From NCBI GenBank assembly GCA_022824005.1, contig JAJEBG010000031.1:62001-126000 (forward strand): DNA of 64,000 nucleotides, read 5' to 3'. The position numbers were made by a program, and so were the translations under genes. This document shows, in pieces, positions 45,422 to 55,095 of this stretch. The notes below the pieces were generated by a model. The model saw only the letters and a list, made by a program, of their open reading frames with translations, was not told where the DNA came from and did not search any database. The stretch is from Paracoccaceae bacterium (lineage in GTDB: Bacteria; Pseudomonadota; Alphaproteobacteria; Rhodobacterales; Rhodobacteraceae). Every line of letters starts with the position of its first letter. Within the stretch, counting starts at the first letter, position 1.

Positions 45422-45727
45422 ATGTCACGCCGATGCGAACTCACGGGCAAGGGTGGCTTGACAGGCAACCGTGTCAGTCACGCCCACAACAAATCCAAAC
45501 GGCGTTATCTGCCTAATCTCAACCAAGCCTCTCTTCAATCAGAGACGCTCGGGAGAACTTTTCGATTGAAGGTCAGCGCGCACGCTCTTCGCAGTGTTGA
45601 TCACCGTGGCGGTTTGGATGCCTTTCTGGACAAAGCACCCAATCATACGCTGTCTCCTCAAGCGCTGAAAATCAAACATCAGATTGCCAAAGCCCGAAGT
45701 GAGGTTTCTCCGCCCGCCGACGGTTGA
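45422..45727 (+). CDS. rpmB: Large ribosomal subunit protein bL28
   Basis: Ribosomal protein of about 101 residues. The N-terminus [20 protein letters not shown] with [12 protein letters not shown] is diagnostic. The C-terminal extension ([20 protein letters not shown]) is usual in Alphaproteobacteria. Only one cysteine (RRCELTG) is present, so it lacks the zinc ribbon. ATG 45422 fits the family; ATG 45419 just before it is possible. No clear ribosome binding site is seen. Confidence 0.95.
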   Translation: MSRRCELTGKGGLTGNRVSHAHNKSKRRYLPNLNQASLQSETLGRTFRLKVSAHALRSVDHRGGLDAFLDKAPNHTLSPQALKIKHQIAKARSEVSPPADG

Positions 45728-45807
45728 GACGTTTGTATCCTTTGACGAGGAATGCAACTCATTTGATATTGACCATTCATCGTTGTTTCTACTCTTGGAC
45801 AGACAGA

Positions 45808-46263
45808 ATGGCCTGTGTGAGCGGGGCCAATCGTCCTATATCTGTTATGTTCGTCTGTCTGTGGCTTACAATGCCAAGTTTGGGAAATACCTGTGCCCTG
45901 TCGGTGGAGGATGCATATATTCAACTGGCTTTTCCAAACGCTCGGGTGGGCGCTCTTTATTTACAAATCCAAAATTCCTGTCCAGCGAGCGATCAATTGA
46001 TGATTGTCAGGAGTCATGCGGCGTCAAAGGTTGAATTTCACCAAACGGTTCAAAGTGATAACGGCGTGATGTCTATGGTCAAGATTGACGGCGGGCTCAC
46101 GATCCCGCCCATGAGCGAGTTAAAACTTGCGCCGGGCGGTTTTCATGTCATGTTAATGGGACTAGAATTGCCAAAAAACAATCACCATGTCGAAGTGACC
46201 CTCGACTTTGATCAAGCTGACGATATTGTGTTGACACTGCCCGTTCGCTTGAAACCGCGTTGA
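45808..46263 (+). CDS. PCuAC periplasmic copper chaperone
   Basis: A small exported protein of about 151 residues (signal around ISVMFVCLWLTMPSLGNTCA) with the PCu(A)C fold. The copper-binding pattern is visible: FHQTVQSDNGVMSM followed by LAPGGFHVMLMGLELP, the His/Met set that binds Cu(I). Such proteins deliver copper to the CuA site of cytochrome oxidase. Start ATG 45808 is chosen because it gives the signal peptide; the frame is open upstream. No cox or sco gene is adjacent. Confidence 0.85.
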   Translation: MACVSGANRPISVMFVCLWLTMPSLGNTCALSVEDAYIQLAFPNARVGALYLQIQNSCPASDQLMIVRSHAASKVEFHQTVQSDNGVMSMVKIDGGLTIPPMSELKLAPGGFHVMLMGLELPKNNHHVEVTLDFDQADDIVLTLPVRLKPR

Positions 46264-46354
46264 ACGATGATGCACAAGTCAATACGATAAGGCAAGGGTT
46301 CTCTTTCGCGCCCCCGCCTAACCATCCATGTTTTGCCCTTCGACACCCGGCCTA

Positions 46355-48157
46355 ATGATAGATCTTCAACACATTCGCAATTTCTCAATTGTGGCTCATA
46401 TTGATCATGGCAAGAGCACGCTTGCCGATCGACTCATGCAATTGACAGGCACGGTTAACGAGCGTGAGATGAAAGAACAACTTCTCGACTCAATGGACAT
46501 TGAGCGCGAGCGCGGCATTACCATCAAAGCCAACACCGTCCGCATCGAATACCTGGCCCGTGATGGAGAAGACTATATCCTTAACCTGATTGATACACCG
46601 GGGCACGTTGACTTCACTTATGAGGTATCGCGCTCAATGCACGCAGTTGAAGGTTCAATTCTTGTCGTCGATGCGTCTCAAGGTGTCGAAGCGCAAACAC
46701 TTGCGAATGTCTATCAGGCCATTGAGGCCAATCATGAAATCATCCCTGTCATCAATAAGATTGACCTGCCGGCCGCTGATATTGGCCGCGTCAAAAATGA
46801 AATTGAAAATGTCATTGGTATTGATGCCACCGACGCCATCGAAGTGTCAGCCAAAACTGGCGAAGGCGTTGAGACCCTGCTGGAAGCGATTATCGATCAG
46901 TTGCCTCCTCCAAAAGGCCAGTTGACATCTCCTCTCAAAGCCATGTTGGTTGACAGTTGGTATGATGCCTTCCTCGGTGTGATTGTCCTCGTTCGTATGA
47001 TTGATGGGGTATTGAAGAAAGGGGATCGAATTCGCATGATGTCGACAGGCGCGGTGTATCCTATCGACCGGATTGGTGTCTTCCGTCCCGATATGCAGGA
47101 ATGCGAGCATCTCTATCCTGGTGAAATAGGATTCTTGACGGCTTCAATCAAACGGGTATCGGACACACGAGTTGGCGACACCATCACCCATGAGAGAAAA
47201 GGATGTGAGCAGCCGGTCGCCGGTCTTAAACCTAGTCAACCTGTTGTGTTCTGTGGCCTCTTTCCAACGGATAATGATGACTTCGAAAATCTCCGAAATG
47301 CGATCACTAAAGTGGCATTGAATGATGCTTCTTTCAGCAGTGAAACAGAATCATCGACAGCCCTTGGGTTTGGCTTCCGATGTGGTTTTCTTGGTTTGCT
47401 CCATATGGAAGTGGTGCGCGAACGGTTGGAACGCGAGCATAATCTTGACTTGATTACAACAGCGCCCTCGGTGATTTATCATGTTCACCTTCACAAAGGT
47501 GCAATGAAAGAAATCTACAATCCTGCTGATCTCCCTGATGCCGAGACAATTCGCATGATTGAAGAGCCCAGAATTGATGCCACCATTCTGACGCCGGAGG
47601 AATATCTCGGCAGCGTCATGCGTCTTTGCCATGAGAGAAGGGGAGTCCAGAAGGAGATGTCAATCGTCGGCTCGCGAGCCATGGTGGTGTACGATTTACC
47701 CTTGAATGAAGTTGTTTTTGATTTCTATGATCGGCTGAAATCCGTTTCACAAGGTTATGCCTCCTTTGATTATGTCATGACCGGATATCAACCTGACCAA
47801 TTGGTCAAGCTGCAGATTTTGGTCAATGGCGAGTCTGTCGACGCTCTTTCACTGATGGTACACCGCAGCCAAGCCGAATCGAGAGGGCGTATTCTGTGCG
47901 AAAAGCTGAAGGAATTGATCCCACGTCATCTGTTTAAGGTCCCCATTCAAGCGGCCATTGGGGGACGGATTGTCGCCAGAGAAACCATCGCCGCCCTGCG
48001 AAAGGACGTCACAGCCAAATGTTATGGGGGAGATGTGACACGAAAACGAAAATTGCTGGAAAAGCAGAAGGAAGGAAAGAAGCGGATGCGACAATTTGGT
48101 CGTGTAGAAATTCCTCAACGAGCTTTCATCAATGCTCTGCGAATTGACTCTCATTGA
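46355..48157 (+). CDS. lepA: Elongation factor 4 (LepA)
   Basis: A translational GTPase of 600 residues involved in ribosome back-translocation or assembly. G motifs are [33 protein letters not shown] and INKIDLPAA. LepA-specific parts include [20 protein letters not shown] and the C-terminal domain [20 protein letters not shown] with [13 protein letters not shown]. Start ATG 46355 gives [20 protein letters not shown]; the upstream extension is not conserved. The next gene begins 21 bases on. Confidence 0.97.
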   Translation: MIDLQHIRNFSIVAHIDHGKSTLADRLMQLTGTVNEREMKEQLLDSMDIERERGITIKANTVRIEYLARDGEDYILNLIDTPGHVDFTYEVSRSMHAVEGSILVVDASQGVEAQTLANVYQAIEANHEIIPVINKIDLPAADIGRVKNEIENVIGIDATDAIEVSAKTGEGVETLLEAIIDQLPPPKGQLTSPLKAMLVDSWYDAFLGVIVLVRMIDGVLKKGDRIRMMSTGAVYPIDRIGVFRPDMQECEHLYPGEIGFLTASIKRVSDTRVGDTITHERKGCEQPVAGLKPSQPVVFCGLFPTDNDDFENLRNAITKVALNDASFSSETESSTALGFGFRCGFLGLLHMEVVRERLEREHNLDLITTAPSVIYHVHLHKGAMKEIYNPADLPDAETIRMIEEPRIDATILTPEEYLGSVMRLCHERRGVQKEMSIVGSRAMVVYDLPLNEVVFDFYDRLKSVSQGYASFDYVMTGYQPDQLVKLQILVNGESVDALSLMVHRSQAESRGRILCEKLKELIPRHLFKVPIQAAIGGRIVARETIAALRKDVTAKCYGGDVTRKRKLLEKQKEGKKRMRQFGRVEIPQRAFINALRIDSH

Positions 48158-48178
48158 ATTGGAGAGGCTTCCCTAACG

Positions 48179-48685
48179 GTGACCCAAGGCAACTCCGACA
48201 ATGTCATTGCCACGCTAACTCCATCGCCAATTCGTCGAATCTTTGGGATTGGTGGATTGGTCACTCTGGGCATGATTATACTTTATGTCGCCCTCGTGTC
48301 GACTTCGTCTTCACTTATGATCTTTGTCACCCTTGTCATCGCAGTGCTGCTGACTTTTGTGCTTGCTTATCGAATGTATATGGCCACATCAGACATTCTA
48401 GAGTTGAGGCGAGGGAGCCTTGTCACTTCAAGCGGAGAGCTCGTTGCTCGCATCGACAATGTCGAACGAGTTGAGATGGGCCTATTTGTGATGAAGCCCT
48501 CAAATGGCTTTCTGATTGTTTTGAAGGAACCCATGAAACGACGTTGGCAACCCGGTCTCTGGTGGAGATTTGGTCGTCGGATCGGTGTGGGAGGAGTGAC
48601 ATCGCGCGGCGAAGGCAAAATCATGTCAGACGCTTTGCTGCAATTGCTGCTCAACGACCACAAATCGGGGCGGAGCCAAGGATAA
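48179..48685 (+). CDS. Two-helix membrane protein with a PH-like domain
   Basis: A protein of 168 residues. Two membrane helices (GIGGLVTLGMIILYVALVST and SLMIFVTLVIAVLLTFVLAY) are followed by a cytosolic domain. That domain reads ATSDILELRRGSLVTSSGEL, VARIDNVERVEMGLFVMKPS, FLIVLKEPMKRRWQPGLWWR and GVGGVTSRGEGKIMSDALL, resembling bacterial PH domains. Start is GTG 48179. It sits just behind lepA and is probably cotranscribed. Function unknown. Confidence 0.7.
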   Translation: MTQGNSDNVIATLTPSPIRRIFGIGGLVTLGMIILYVALVSTSSSLMIFVTLVIAVLLTFVLAYRMYMATSDILELRRGSLVTSSGELVARIDNVERVEMGLFVMKPSNGFLIVLKEPMKRRWQPGLWWRFGRRIGVGGVTSRGEGKIMSDALLQLLLNDHKSGRSQG

Positions 48686-48813
48686 ATGTGGGGAGAGGGC
48701 TCAAAGTTCACACCGTTCTGACAATCTTGGTGACATCCGGATCAGCCATGTGGCAACGGGGATGGATCACCGTTGCTCATCTTGTTATTGGATTTCCTTC
48801 AGTCAATTTCCAC

Positions 48814-50241
48814 TCACATACCTTTAGCCTGATAACTATTGGCCACTCTCCTGATTGCCACAAGAAATCCCGCCGTCCGAAGATCGCCCACTTCAGGACG
48901 GCTTCTCCAAACCTCTCTCATCGCCTGATAACCAAGTCGCATTGTATCGTCGAGCCCAGAGCGCACCAGTTCAAGTTCCCCGGCGCCACGGCTGAAACGA
49001 CGGAGGAATTTGGTGGAAAACTCCACCGGAATATTGGCATTCTTGAAAAGATGATTGAGTTCCTCAATAAGGAGTTGATTGCGTCCCTCTTCCTCACGCC
49101 GCTGCATTCGACCAAATCTGATATGGCTGAGATTCTTCACCCACTCAAAGTAGGACACCGTGACGCCACCCGCATTGGCGTAAAGATCGGGAATGATAAT
49201 AATTCCCCGGTCGCGGAGAATGTCGTTAGCCGCCGCCGTAATCGGCCCATTGGCCGCCTCAATAATCAGAGGGGCTTTAATACGCGACGCATTTTCCGTT
49301 GAGATGGCTCCTTCAATGGCTGCTGGAAGCAAAATATCACATTCACCTTCAAGCAACTTCATGCCATTTTCAATATAGGTGCCGCCTTTGTAGCCTTTGA
49401 TACCCCCATTATTGGCAATATGTTGATGGATTTCATTGACATCAAGGCCATTGTCGTTGCTGAGGGCTCCGTCTACCTCAATGATTCCGGTGATTTTGGC
49501 ACCGCATTCCTCGGAAAGAAACAAGGCCGCATGGTAACCCACATTGCCCAACCCTTGCACAATGACCGTCTTTCCTTCCAAACCACCTGACAAATTGGCG
49601 GCCGCGACATCTTTGGGGTAGCGAAAAAATTCTTCTAGCGCATATTGCACTCCCCGCCCCGTCGCCTCTATTCGGCCTTCAATGCCACCGCCACCCAGAG
49701 GTTTGCCGGTCACGCAGGCCCGGGCATTAATGTCAGTGGTATTCATACGGCCGTATTGATCAGCCATCCAAGCCATTTCGCGCTCACCCGTTCCCATATC
49801 AGGAGCGGGCACATTTTGGCTTGGATTGATCAAATCCCGTTTGGCCAACTCATAGGCAAATCTTCGAGTGATGATTTCAAGTTCATCCTCTGAATAATCC
49901 GCCGGATTGATACAAAGCCCGCCTTTTGAACCGCCGAAAGGAATTTCAACAAGGGCACATTTGAAGGTCATCAGGGCCGCAAGAGCTTCCACTTCATTCT
50001 GATTGACACTCGGTGCATATCGAATGCCGCCCTTGACCGGCTCCATATGTTCAGAATGCACCGATCTGTATCCGGTAAAGGTCTTAATTCCCCCTCGCAT
50101 ACGCACACCAAAGCGGACCGTATAGGTGCTATTGGTCACCCTGATTTTTTCCTTTAAACCCGTCGGTAGGTCAATAAATTTTGCCGCTCTGTTGAACATA
50201 AATTCAACAGAGTCACGAAACGACAATTCGGAATGTTTCAT
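48814..50241 (-). CDS. gdhA: Glutamate dehydrogenase (Glu/Leu/Phe/Val family)
   Basis: An NAD(P)-dependent glutamate dehydrogenase of 475 residues linking glutamate and 2-oxoglutarate. Substrate and catalytic segments are PVKGGIRYAPSVNQNEVEAL, KCALVEIPFGGSKGGLCINP (catalytic Lys) and VPAPDMGTGEREMAWM. The dinucleotide site is VIVQGLGNVGYHAALFL, and AANGPITAAANDIL with DLYANAGGVTVSYFEWVKN follow. It resembles the NAD-type enzymes of Rhodobacterales and Bacillus. It is convergent with the PH-like gene. Confidence 0.94.
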   Translation of the reverse strand: MKHSELSFRDSVEFMFNRAAKFIDLPTGLKEKIRVTNSTYTVRFGVRMRGGIKTFTGYRSVHSEHMEPVKGGIRYAPSVNQNEVEALAALMTFKCALVEIPFGGSKGGLCINPADYSEDELEIITRRFAYELAKRDLINPSQNVPAPDMGTGEREMAWMADQYGRMNTTDINARACVTGKPLGGGGIEGRIEATGRGVQYALEEFFRYPKDVAAANLSGGLEGKTVIVQGLGNVGYHAALFLSEECGAKITGIIEVDGALSNDNGLDVNEIHQHIANNGGIKGYKGGTYIENGMKLLEGECDILLPAAIEGAISTENASRIKAPLIIEAANGPITAAANDILRDRGIIIIPDLYANAGGVTVSYFEWVKNLSHIRFGRMQRREEEGRNQLLIEELNHLFKNANIPVEFSTKFLRRFSRGAGELELVRSGLDDTMRLGYQAMREVWRSRPEVGDLRTAGFLVAIRRVANSYQAKGM

Positions 50242-50312
50242 TAACCATCCCTTTCAGATCAACCACCACGAAAATGGGTTAAAGAAATCAAATACGGCTG
50301 TGTTGTCAAATC

Positions 50313-50389
50313 TGGTACCGCCTCCCCGGCTTGAACGGGGGACCTCTAGATCCACAATCTAGCGCTCTAACCTACTGAGCTAAGGCGGC
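50313..50389 (-). tRNA. tRNA-His (anticodon GTG), alphaproteobacterial type without G-1
   Basis: Acceptor arms GCCGCCT and AGGCGGT, so the first pair is G1-U72. The discriminator is A73 and CCA is encoded. The anticodon stem CTAGA/TCTAG holds TTGTGGA. The base before G1 is T, so the usual extra G-1 is not encoded. G-1 absence with U72 and A73 matches the recoded histidine tRNAs of the Rhodobacterales-Rhizobiales-Caulobacterales group. Confidence 0.95.
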
Positions 50390-50487
50390 ACTCATCAAGA
50401 ATTATCAGGGTTTGGCCACCGCCGCAATGGAATCTAGGAAACCGATTGAGGGGGAATTTTATCCTTCATGAACAGAAAACTGTGCCC

Positions 50488-50955
50488 TTACCGTTGAGTC
50501 TTGACGAGATATTGATCCTGCGACATGACGGCTTCGGTAAGAATGTCGTGTCGTCTCGCCGCGGTGCGGGCAAATTTCAACAACTGCTTGCGTCGGCGAG
50601 CGGCCGCAAGTGTCTTGATTTCGCCATAATGAATAATCTCTGCATCATGACGGTCGGCAAGGATGATGCCGGTTTCTCTTGGCAACAATTCGTGGGGAAA
50701 TTCAGAATCGACGGCCCAGAAGAATTGGTCACAATAACCAAGATATCCTTGCCATTTGGAATCGGAGAGATAATCAGCGCGCGACGATTTGCATTCAATA
50801 ATCCAAATTTCACCTGATGGTCCGATCGCCATTATATCGACTCGCATACCAACGACGGGCGTGAATTCCTCAAGGGATTGAAAATCGAAACTCCACCTCA
50901 AATACCGGCATACGCTGCGCGCGAGTAATCTCCCGGCGGATAATCCTTTGCTCAT
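50488..50955 (-). CDS. mmcB: MmcB family DNA repair protein
   Basis: A 155-residue PD-(D/E)xK nuclease-like protein. Motifs are GMRVDIMAIGPSGEIWIIEC followed by KSSRADYLSDSKWQGYLGYC, which gives the D...ExK catalytic core (RVD, IECK). Next come FFWAVDSEFPHELLPRETGI and ARRRKQLLKFARTAARR. MmcB was named in Caulobacter for mitomycin C sensitivity and is part of the SOS response there. It is divergent from the folate gene that follows. No LexA box was identified by eye. Confidence 0.88.
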   Translation of the reverse strand: MSKGLSAGRLLARSVCRYLRWSFDFQSLEEFTPVVGMRVDIMAIGPSGEIWIIECKSSRADYLSDSKWQGYLGYCDQFFWAVDSEFPHELLPRETGIILADRHDAEIIHYGEIKTLAAARRRKQLLKFARTAARRHDILTEAVMSQDQYLVKTQR

Positions 50956-51060
50956 GCCTGCATTATGGACAAACCTAGTCGAGCTTCAAGACATGGAGTG
51001 GTATTTTTTGAGTGTTTCTATCCCAACGGGTATTCTAAAGTGAACGGACAGGAGCCATTT

Positions 51061-51654
51061 ATGACTTCAACCCGCAACGACAAAATGACGGTTCGTAAAG
51101 CCGCACAGGCCCGTCGGCAGGTCACTCATAATGTTGAAAAACAAGCAAGAGCCAATTTAAGACTACTCAAATGGCTTCGCGAACAAAATGACCATCAGGT
51201 GGTGGCGGGTTATTTGGCCATTGGGGCCGAAGTCAATCCTATGGAGACGATGGAACATCTCTCGGTTCATTCTCAGCACAAAATCTGTGTTCCCGTTGTT
51301 CATCAAATTCAAGCTCCTCTCAAGTTCCGAGAGTGGTCTCGGGACTGTCTCGTGGAAAAAGGACATCTGAATATAAAGGTGCCCACTTTCGGCGAATGGT
51401 TGTTGCCAACCATTATGATCGTGCCTTCACTGGCCTTTGACCGAAGCGGGACTCGCCTCGGTTACGGCGGTGGCTATTACGATCGCACGTTGCAGAAACT
51501 ACGAAAAACTGGGAAAGTTAAAGCCATTGGATTTGCTTTTGCGGCACAAGAGATGAAAAGCCTGCCATTTGACACGTTCGACCAAAAATTGGATTCGGTC
51601 ATCACAGAGAATGAGATGATTATTTTTAACGCTAATTCCGAGATCCAAAAATGA
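51061..51654 (+). CDS. 5-formyltetrahydrofolate cyclo-ligase
   Basis: Converts 5-formyl-THF to 5,10-methenyl-THF with ATP. The protein has about 197 residues. The ATP/folate loop is GTRLGYGGGYYDRTLQKLRK, with VPSLAFDRSG before it and the N-terminal lysine/arginine helix RKAAQARRQVTHN. Start ATG 51061 has AGGAG at 51049-51053, seven bases upstream; the frame is open back to 50965 without a ribosome site. It overlaps ymdB by ATGA. Confidence 0.92.
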   Translation: MTSTRNDKMTVRKAAQARRQVTHNVEKQARANLRLLKWLREQNDHQVVAGYLAIGAEVNPMETMEHLSVHSQHKICVPVVHQIQAPLKFREWSRDCLVEKGHLNIKVPTFGEWLLPTIMIVPSLAFDRSGTRLGYGGGYYDRTLQKLRKTGKVKAIGFAFAAQEMKSLPFDTFDQKLDSVITENEMIIFNANSEIQK

Positions 51655-52466
51655 GATTGCTGGCCCTCGGTGATATTTTCGGGCGGTCAGGCCGAGACGC
51701 GATCAAGACTCATCTGCCCGATTTTCGCCGCGAAATGGATATTGATTTTGTCATTGCCAATGGCGAGAATGCCACTCAAGGTCGGGGGATCACGCCCGAT
51801 CACGCCAATATCCTGCTGCAATCCGGAATTGATTGTCTGACCCTCGGCGATCACGCATTCGATCAACGTCACATTCAACAGCATATTCAAACGGAACCCC
51901 GAATTTTGAGACCCCTGAACTTTGCAAAAGGGGCTCCGGGAAAGGGCTCGCATATTTTTGTCGATTCTCGGGGACGCAAGATATTGGTTATGGCAGTGTT
52001 GGGACGCGTGTTTATGAAGTCTTCTTTTGATGATCCCTTTGCGGCCATAAATTCAGTCCTCAACGCCCACCCGCTCGGAAAATCAGTGGCCGCGACAGTC
52101 ATTGATATGCATGGTGAAGCAACGTCAGAAAAAAATGGCATGGGGCTCTTTTGCGACGGAAAAGCCACGTTGGTTTTTGGAACCCACACCCACGTGCCGA
52201 CCGCTGATCAACGGATTCTGCCGCGAGGCACCGCCTATATCACTGATGTGGGAATGTGTGGTGACTATGACTCAATTATTGGTATGCAGAAAGAAGAACC
52301 CCTTCATCGTTTTAGGACAGGCATGAGCAAGGACCGGTTTGTTCCGGCATCGGGTCCCGCAACTCTCTGCGGAGTCATCGTCGATTGCAATGAAACGACG
52401 GGACTTGCCAAGACCATTTCTCCCGTGCGGATGGGTGGCTGCAGTCTGCTCCCCTCGTTGGATTGA
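51651..52466 (+). CDS. ymdB: YmdB-like metallophosphoesterase
   Basis: A 271-residue protein of the TIGR00282/YmdB family, dimetal phosphodiesterases acting on 2',3'-cyclic nucleotides. Metal motifs are RLLALGDIFGRSGRDAI (GDxxG), VIANGENATQGRGITPDHAN (GEN) and LTLGDHAFDQRHI, where most relatives have GNH; then VIDMHGEATSEKNGMGLF and VFGTHTHVPTADQRILPRGT. In Bacillus the homologue affects sporulation and biofilm genes. It overlaps its upstream neighbour by four bases. Confidence 0.9.
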   Translation: MRLLALGDIFGRSGRDAIKTHLPDFRREMDIDFVIANGENATQGRGITPDHANILLQSGIDCLTLGDHAFDQRHIQQHIQTEPRILRPLNFAKGAPGKGSHIFVDSRGRKILVMAVLGRVFMKSSFDDPFAAINSVLNAHPLGKSVAATVIDMHGEATSEKNGMGLFCDGKATLVFGTHTHVPTADQRILPRGTAYITDVGMCGDYDSIIGMQKEEPLHRFRTGMSKDRFVPASGPATLCGVIVDCNETTGLAKTISPVRMGGCSLLPSLD

Positions 52467-52471
52467 CTTGT

Positions 52472-53185
52472 ATGATCCGACGCGCCCCACTCTCCATTGT
52501 CATTCCCACTCTTAACCCCTCGCTCTTGACTCTATCGGCGACAATACAAAGTCTGATGCCGGCTGTCAGAAGCGACTTGATTCGTGAATTAATTATCAGT
52601 GACGCGGACTCCGATGGAATGGTTGAATTTGCGAAAGAAATCGGCGCAAAACTCATTGTCAGTCAACCTTCGCGAGGCCATCAATTGCACCAAGGGGCCC
52701 TTCTCGCTGAGGGCGATTGGCTGATGTTCTTGCATGCTGATACACAACTTGCAGGGTCGTGGAGTGAAACGGTCTGGCAACATATCCGCTCGAGCCAAGA
52801 CGCGGCCTATTTTCGATTGCGATTTTCAACGTCTGGATGGGCCGCTTCATGGGTGGCCGCGTGGGCGAATTTTCGATCACGTTGGCTGGGCCTTCCGTAC
52901 GGTGATCAAGGACTTCTGATCTCCAAAGAACTTTATGACTACGTTGGCGGGTATAAGCCTGTGGCCATTATGGAAGATGTGATGATGGCACAGAAATTGA
53001 AGAATCGCCTGCGGATGCTGGAATGCGAGGCGATCACCAACTCCATTCGTTATCAGGAAGACGGTTGGTTCAAACGCGGCGGGCTTAATCTCCTTCTTCT
53101 ACTGAGATTCCTAACTGGAGCCTCGCCTCAATCCCTCGTCAACACTTACCAAACGAGACCAAAGAATCGCCAAACAGCACCTTAA
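52472..53185 (+). CDS. Family 2 glycosyltransferase (TIGR04283 type)
   Basis: A GT-A glycosyltransferase of about 237 residues. It starts LSIVIPTLNPSLLTLSATIQ, has the DxD-like site in WLMFLHADTQL, and then LPYGDQGLLISKELYDYVGG followed by PVAIMEDVMMAQKL. The C-terminal GWFKRGGLNLLLLLRFLTGA is typical of TIGR04283, some members of which lie in arsenosugar clusters. No arsenic genes are nearby. ATG 52472 is chosen; a TTG at 52463 overlapping the ymdB stop is possible. Its stop overlaps the convergent ABC gene by four bases. Confidence 0.85.
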   Translation: MIRRAPLSIVIPTLNPSLLTLSATIQSLMPAVRSDLIRELIISDADSDGMVEFAKEIGAKLIVSQPSRGHQLHQGALLAEGDWLMFLHADTQLAGSWSETVWQHIRSSQDAAYFRLRFSTSGWAASWVAAWANFRSRWLGLPYGDQGLLISKELYDYVGGYKPVAIMEDVMMAQKLKNRLRMLECEAITNSIRYQEDGWFKRGGLNLLLLLRFLTGASPQSLVNTYQTRPKNRQTAP

Positions 53186-54966
53186 TCTTCTGCGTCCTCC
53201 TTGAATTGAATTCGATAAAGCGACGCGTAATGACCGTTCTTCGCCATCAACGTCTTGTGGTTGCCCTCCTCTACCCGCTTGCCTCCTTGCAAGAATATAA
53301 TCTTGTCGGCGGTTTGAACGGTCGAGAGTCGGTGGGCAATGACAATAACTGTTCGATTCTTTGCCAAGGCAAAAACCGCCTCTTGAACCAGTTTTTCGGA
53401 TTCGAGATCAAGGGCCGATGTGGGTTCATCAAGCAGCAATATCGGTGAATTACGGAGAAGGGCCCGCGCAATCGCGACTCGCTGCTTCTGGCCTCCTGAC
53501 AAATATTCCCCTCGTGCGCCGCAACTCGCATCGAACCCCTCCTTCTCCCTTTGAGCAAATTCCTTCACGCGCGCGACTTCGACAGCTTGGTTGAACTCAG
53601 CCTCATCCGCGTTGCTATTGCCAAACATGACATTATTGCGGATCGATTCATCAAAGATTCCGCTGTCTTGCGCCACAAACGCGATCAACGCGCGGAGCTC
53701 AGCGATTCTAATTTTGGAAATATCATGACCGCCAATCCGAATAGTGCCAACATCAGGGTCAATAATTCGGGCCAGCAGATTAAAGACCGACGTCTTGCCA
53801 GCACCAGAGGGTCCAACGATGGCTGTAACTTGGCCAGCATCGGCGGCAAAGGATAAACCTCGAATCACCTCCTGCCCACCGAGCGTCAAATGCACGCGAT
53901 CAAATTCGACATTTAGCTTCGTGTGTTCAGCCTCGAATTTGACGGGTGATTCTGGATCAAGAATAGATGGCATTGATTGAAAAATGGCAAACACTCGCTC
54001 AAGCGAGACCTTAAGATTTTGCCAGCCTGAAAAGAGATTACCTATTCGTTTCGCCGGATCGAATAGGAGCACAATTGCGGTAAAGAAACTCATGAAGTGA
54101 CCCAATGTCTTCTCTCCATTGATCACATCGCTCCCCGCCACCATCAGCAGTCCAAGAAACCCAACTCCGGCGACGACATCAACCAGAAAGGGTACACTCG
54201 CGATGGCCGCTTCAATACGAACCGACGTCCGCTTGACGATGTCCGCCGTCGAAACAAATTGATGTTCTTGAGATTTTTCAGCCCGATAAAGTTTAATCTC
54301 ACGGATATTATGCAGTAATTCTTCAAGCCGCACGATTATCTGGGCGTGGGCTTTTGCGGCCCGCAAAGAATAACGCCTTATGACCTGCTGCAAAATGAGT
54401 ACTGGCATCGTCAGCAAAGGTATGCCCGCGACCACAATGAGTGTCCAAGTCACATCGATCGAGAGAGCCACCACAAGGAGTGAAATAATGGCAATCAGAT
54501 CGCGCACACCGGGGGCAAACAGACCTTGCCACACACCTTCAATTGAACCAATGTCGTTATTGACTCGCTGAATAATATCTCCAGCCGGATTGTCTTCAAA
54601 AAACTTTTTGTCCAAACCGAGAATGCGCCGGACAAGATCACGTTGGAGATCAAACTTGATGCGCTGGCCAACGGCGGCCATCATGACACGCTGAATGAAT
54701 CCCGAAAGGCCACGAATAACAAAGACTGTTAAGACCGCCAAACCAAGGAGAATAAGCGCGTCCTCTCTCTTTTCAGCGAAGACGGTGTCAAACATCGGCC
54801 GGATAAGATAGCTCAACACCCCTAGCATGGATCCCTGCACCGCCATAAATAGACTCGCTCCCAACAATCTTGGCAATTGCGGGCGAAGGTAGCTGTGCCA
54901 TAACCAATTCAACAAGACGGCTGTCGGCATTTGAGAATGCTGAATCGTTTGGCTGATGAACTTCAT
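53182..54966 (-). CDS. ABC transporter, fused permease and ATPase (MsbA-like)
   Basis: A half-transporter of 594 residues. Six membrane helices form the exporter domain (RRILGLDKKFFEDNPAGDII coupling region). The ATPase domain follows with Walker A VGPSGAGKTSVFNL, signature YLSGGQKQRVAIARAL, Walker B ILLLDEPTSALD and the H-loop VIAHRLSTVQTAD. It resembles MsbA lipid A/phospholipid flippases and should work as a homodimer. The glycosyltransferase convergent with it may or may not be related in function. Confidence 0.9.
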   Translation of the reverse strand: MKFISQTIQHSQMPTAVLLNWLWHSYLRPQLPRLLGASLFMAVQGSMLGVLSYLIRPMFDTVFAEKREDALILLGLAVLTVFVIRGLSGFIQRVMMAAVGQRIKFDLQRDLVRRILGLDKKFFEDNPAGDIIQRVNNDIGSIEGVWQGLFAPGVRDLIAIISLLVVALSIDVTWTLIVVAGIPLLTMPVLILQQVIRRYSLRAAKAHAQIIVRLEELLHNIREIKLYRAEKSQEHQFVSTADIVKRTSVRIEAAIASVPFLVDVVAGVGFLGLLMVAGSDVINGEKTLGHFMSFFTAIVLLFDPAKRIGNLFSGWQNLKVSLERVFAIFQSMPSILDPESPVKFEAEHTKLNVEFDRVHLTLGGQEVIRGLSFAADAGQVTAIVGPSGAGKTSVFNLLARIIDPDVGTIRIGGHDISKIRIAELRALIAFVAQDSGIFDESIRNNVMFGNSNADEAEFNQAVEVARVKEFAQREKEGFDASCGARGEYLSGGQKQRVAIARALLRNSPILLLDEPTSALDLESEKLVQEAVFALAKNRTVIVIAHRLSTVQTADKIIFLQGGKRVEEGNHKTLMAKNGHYASLYRIQFKEDAED

Positions 54967-55095
54967 AATCTTGTCATTTCGCCGTTCATAATAATCTCAC
55001 ACTTTAGCATTGATTGGGAGTTATGATTTATCAAACTTGATGGTGATATCAATTTGTCCTATCAACGGGCGTCAAGATTTATTTTCCTTCTCCTC

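Noticed and set aside
48544..49302. Plus-strand frame of 252 codons
   Set aside because: It is mainly antisense to gdhA, which has full family motifs on the other strand.
50126..50362. Plus-strand frame ending PPPRLERGTSRSTI
   Set aside because: It overlaps the gdhA start and the complement of tRNA-His; an artefact.
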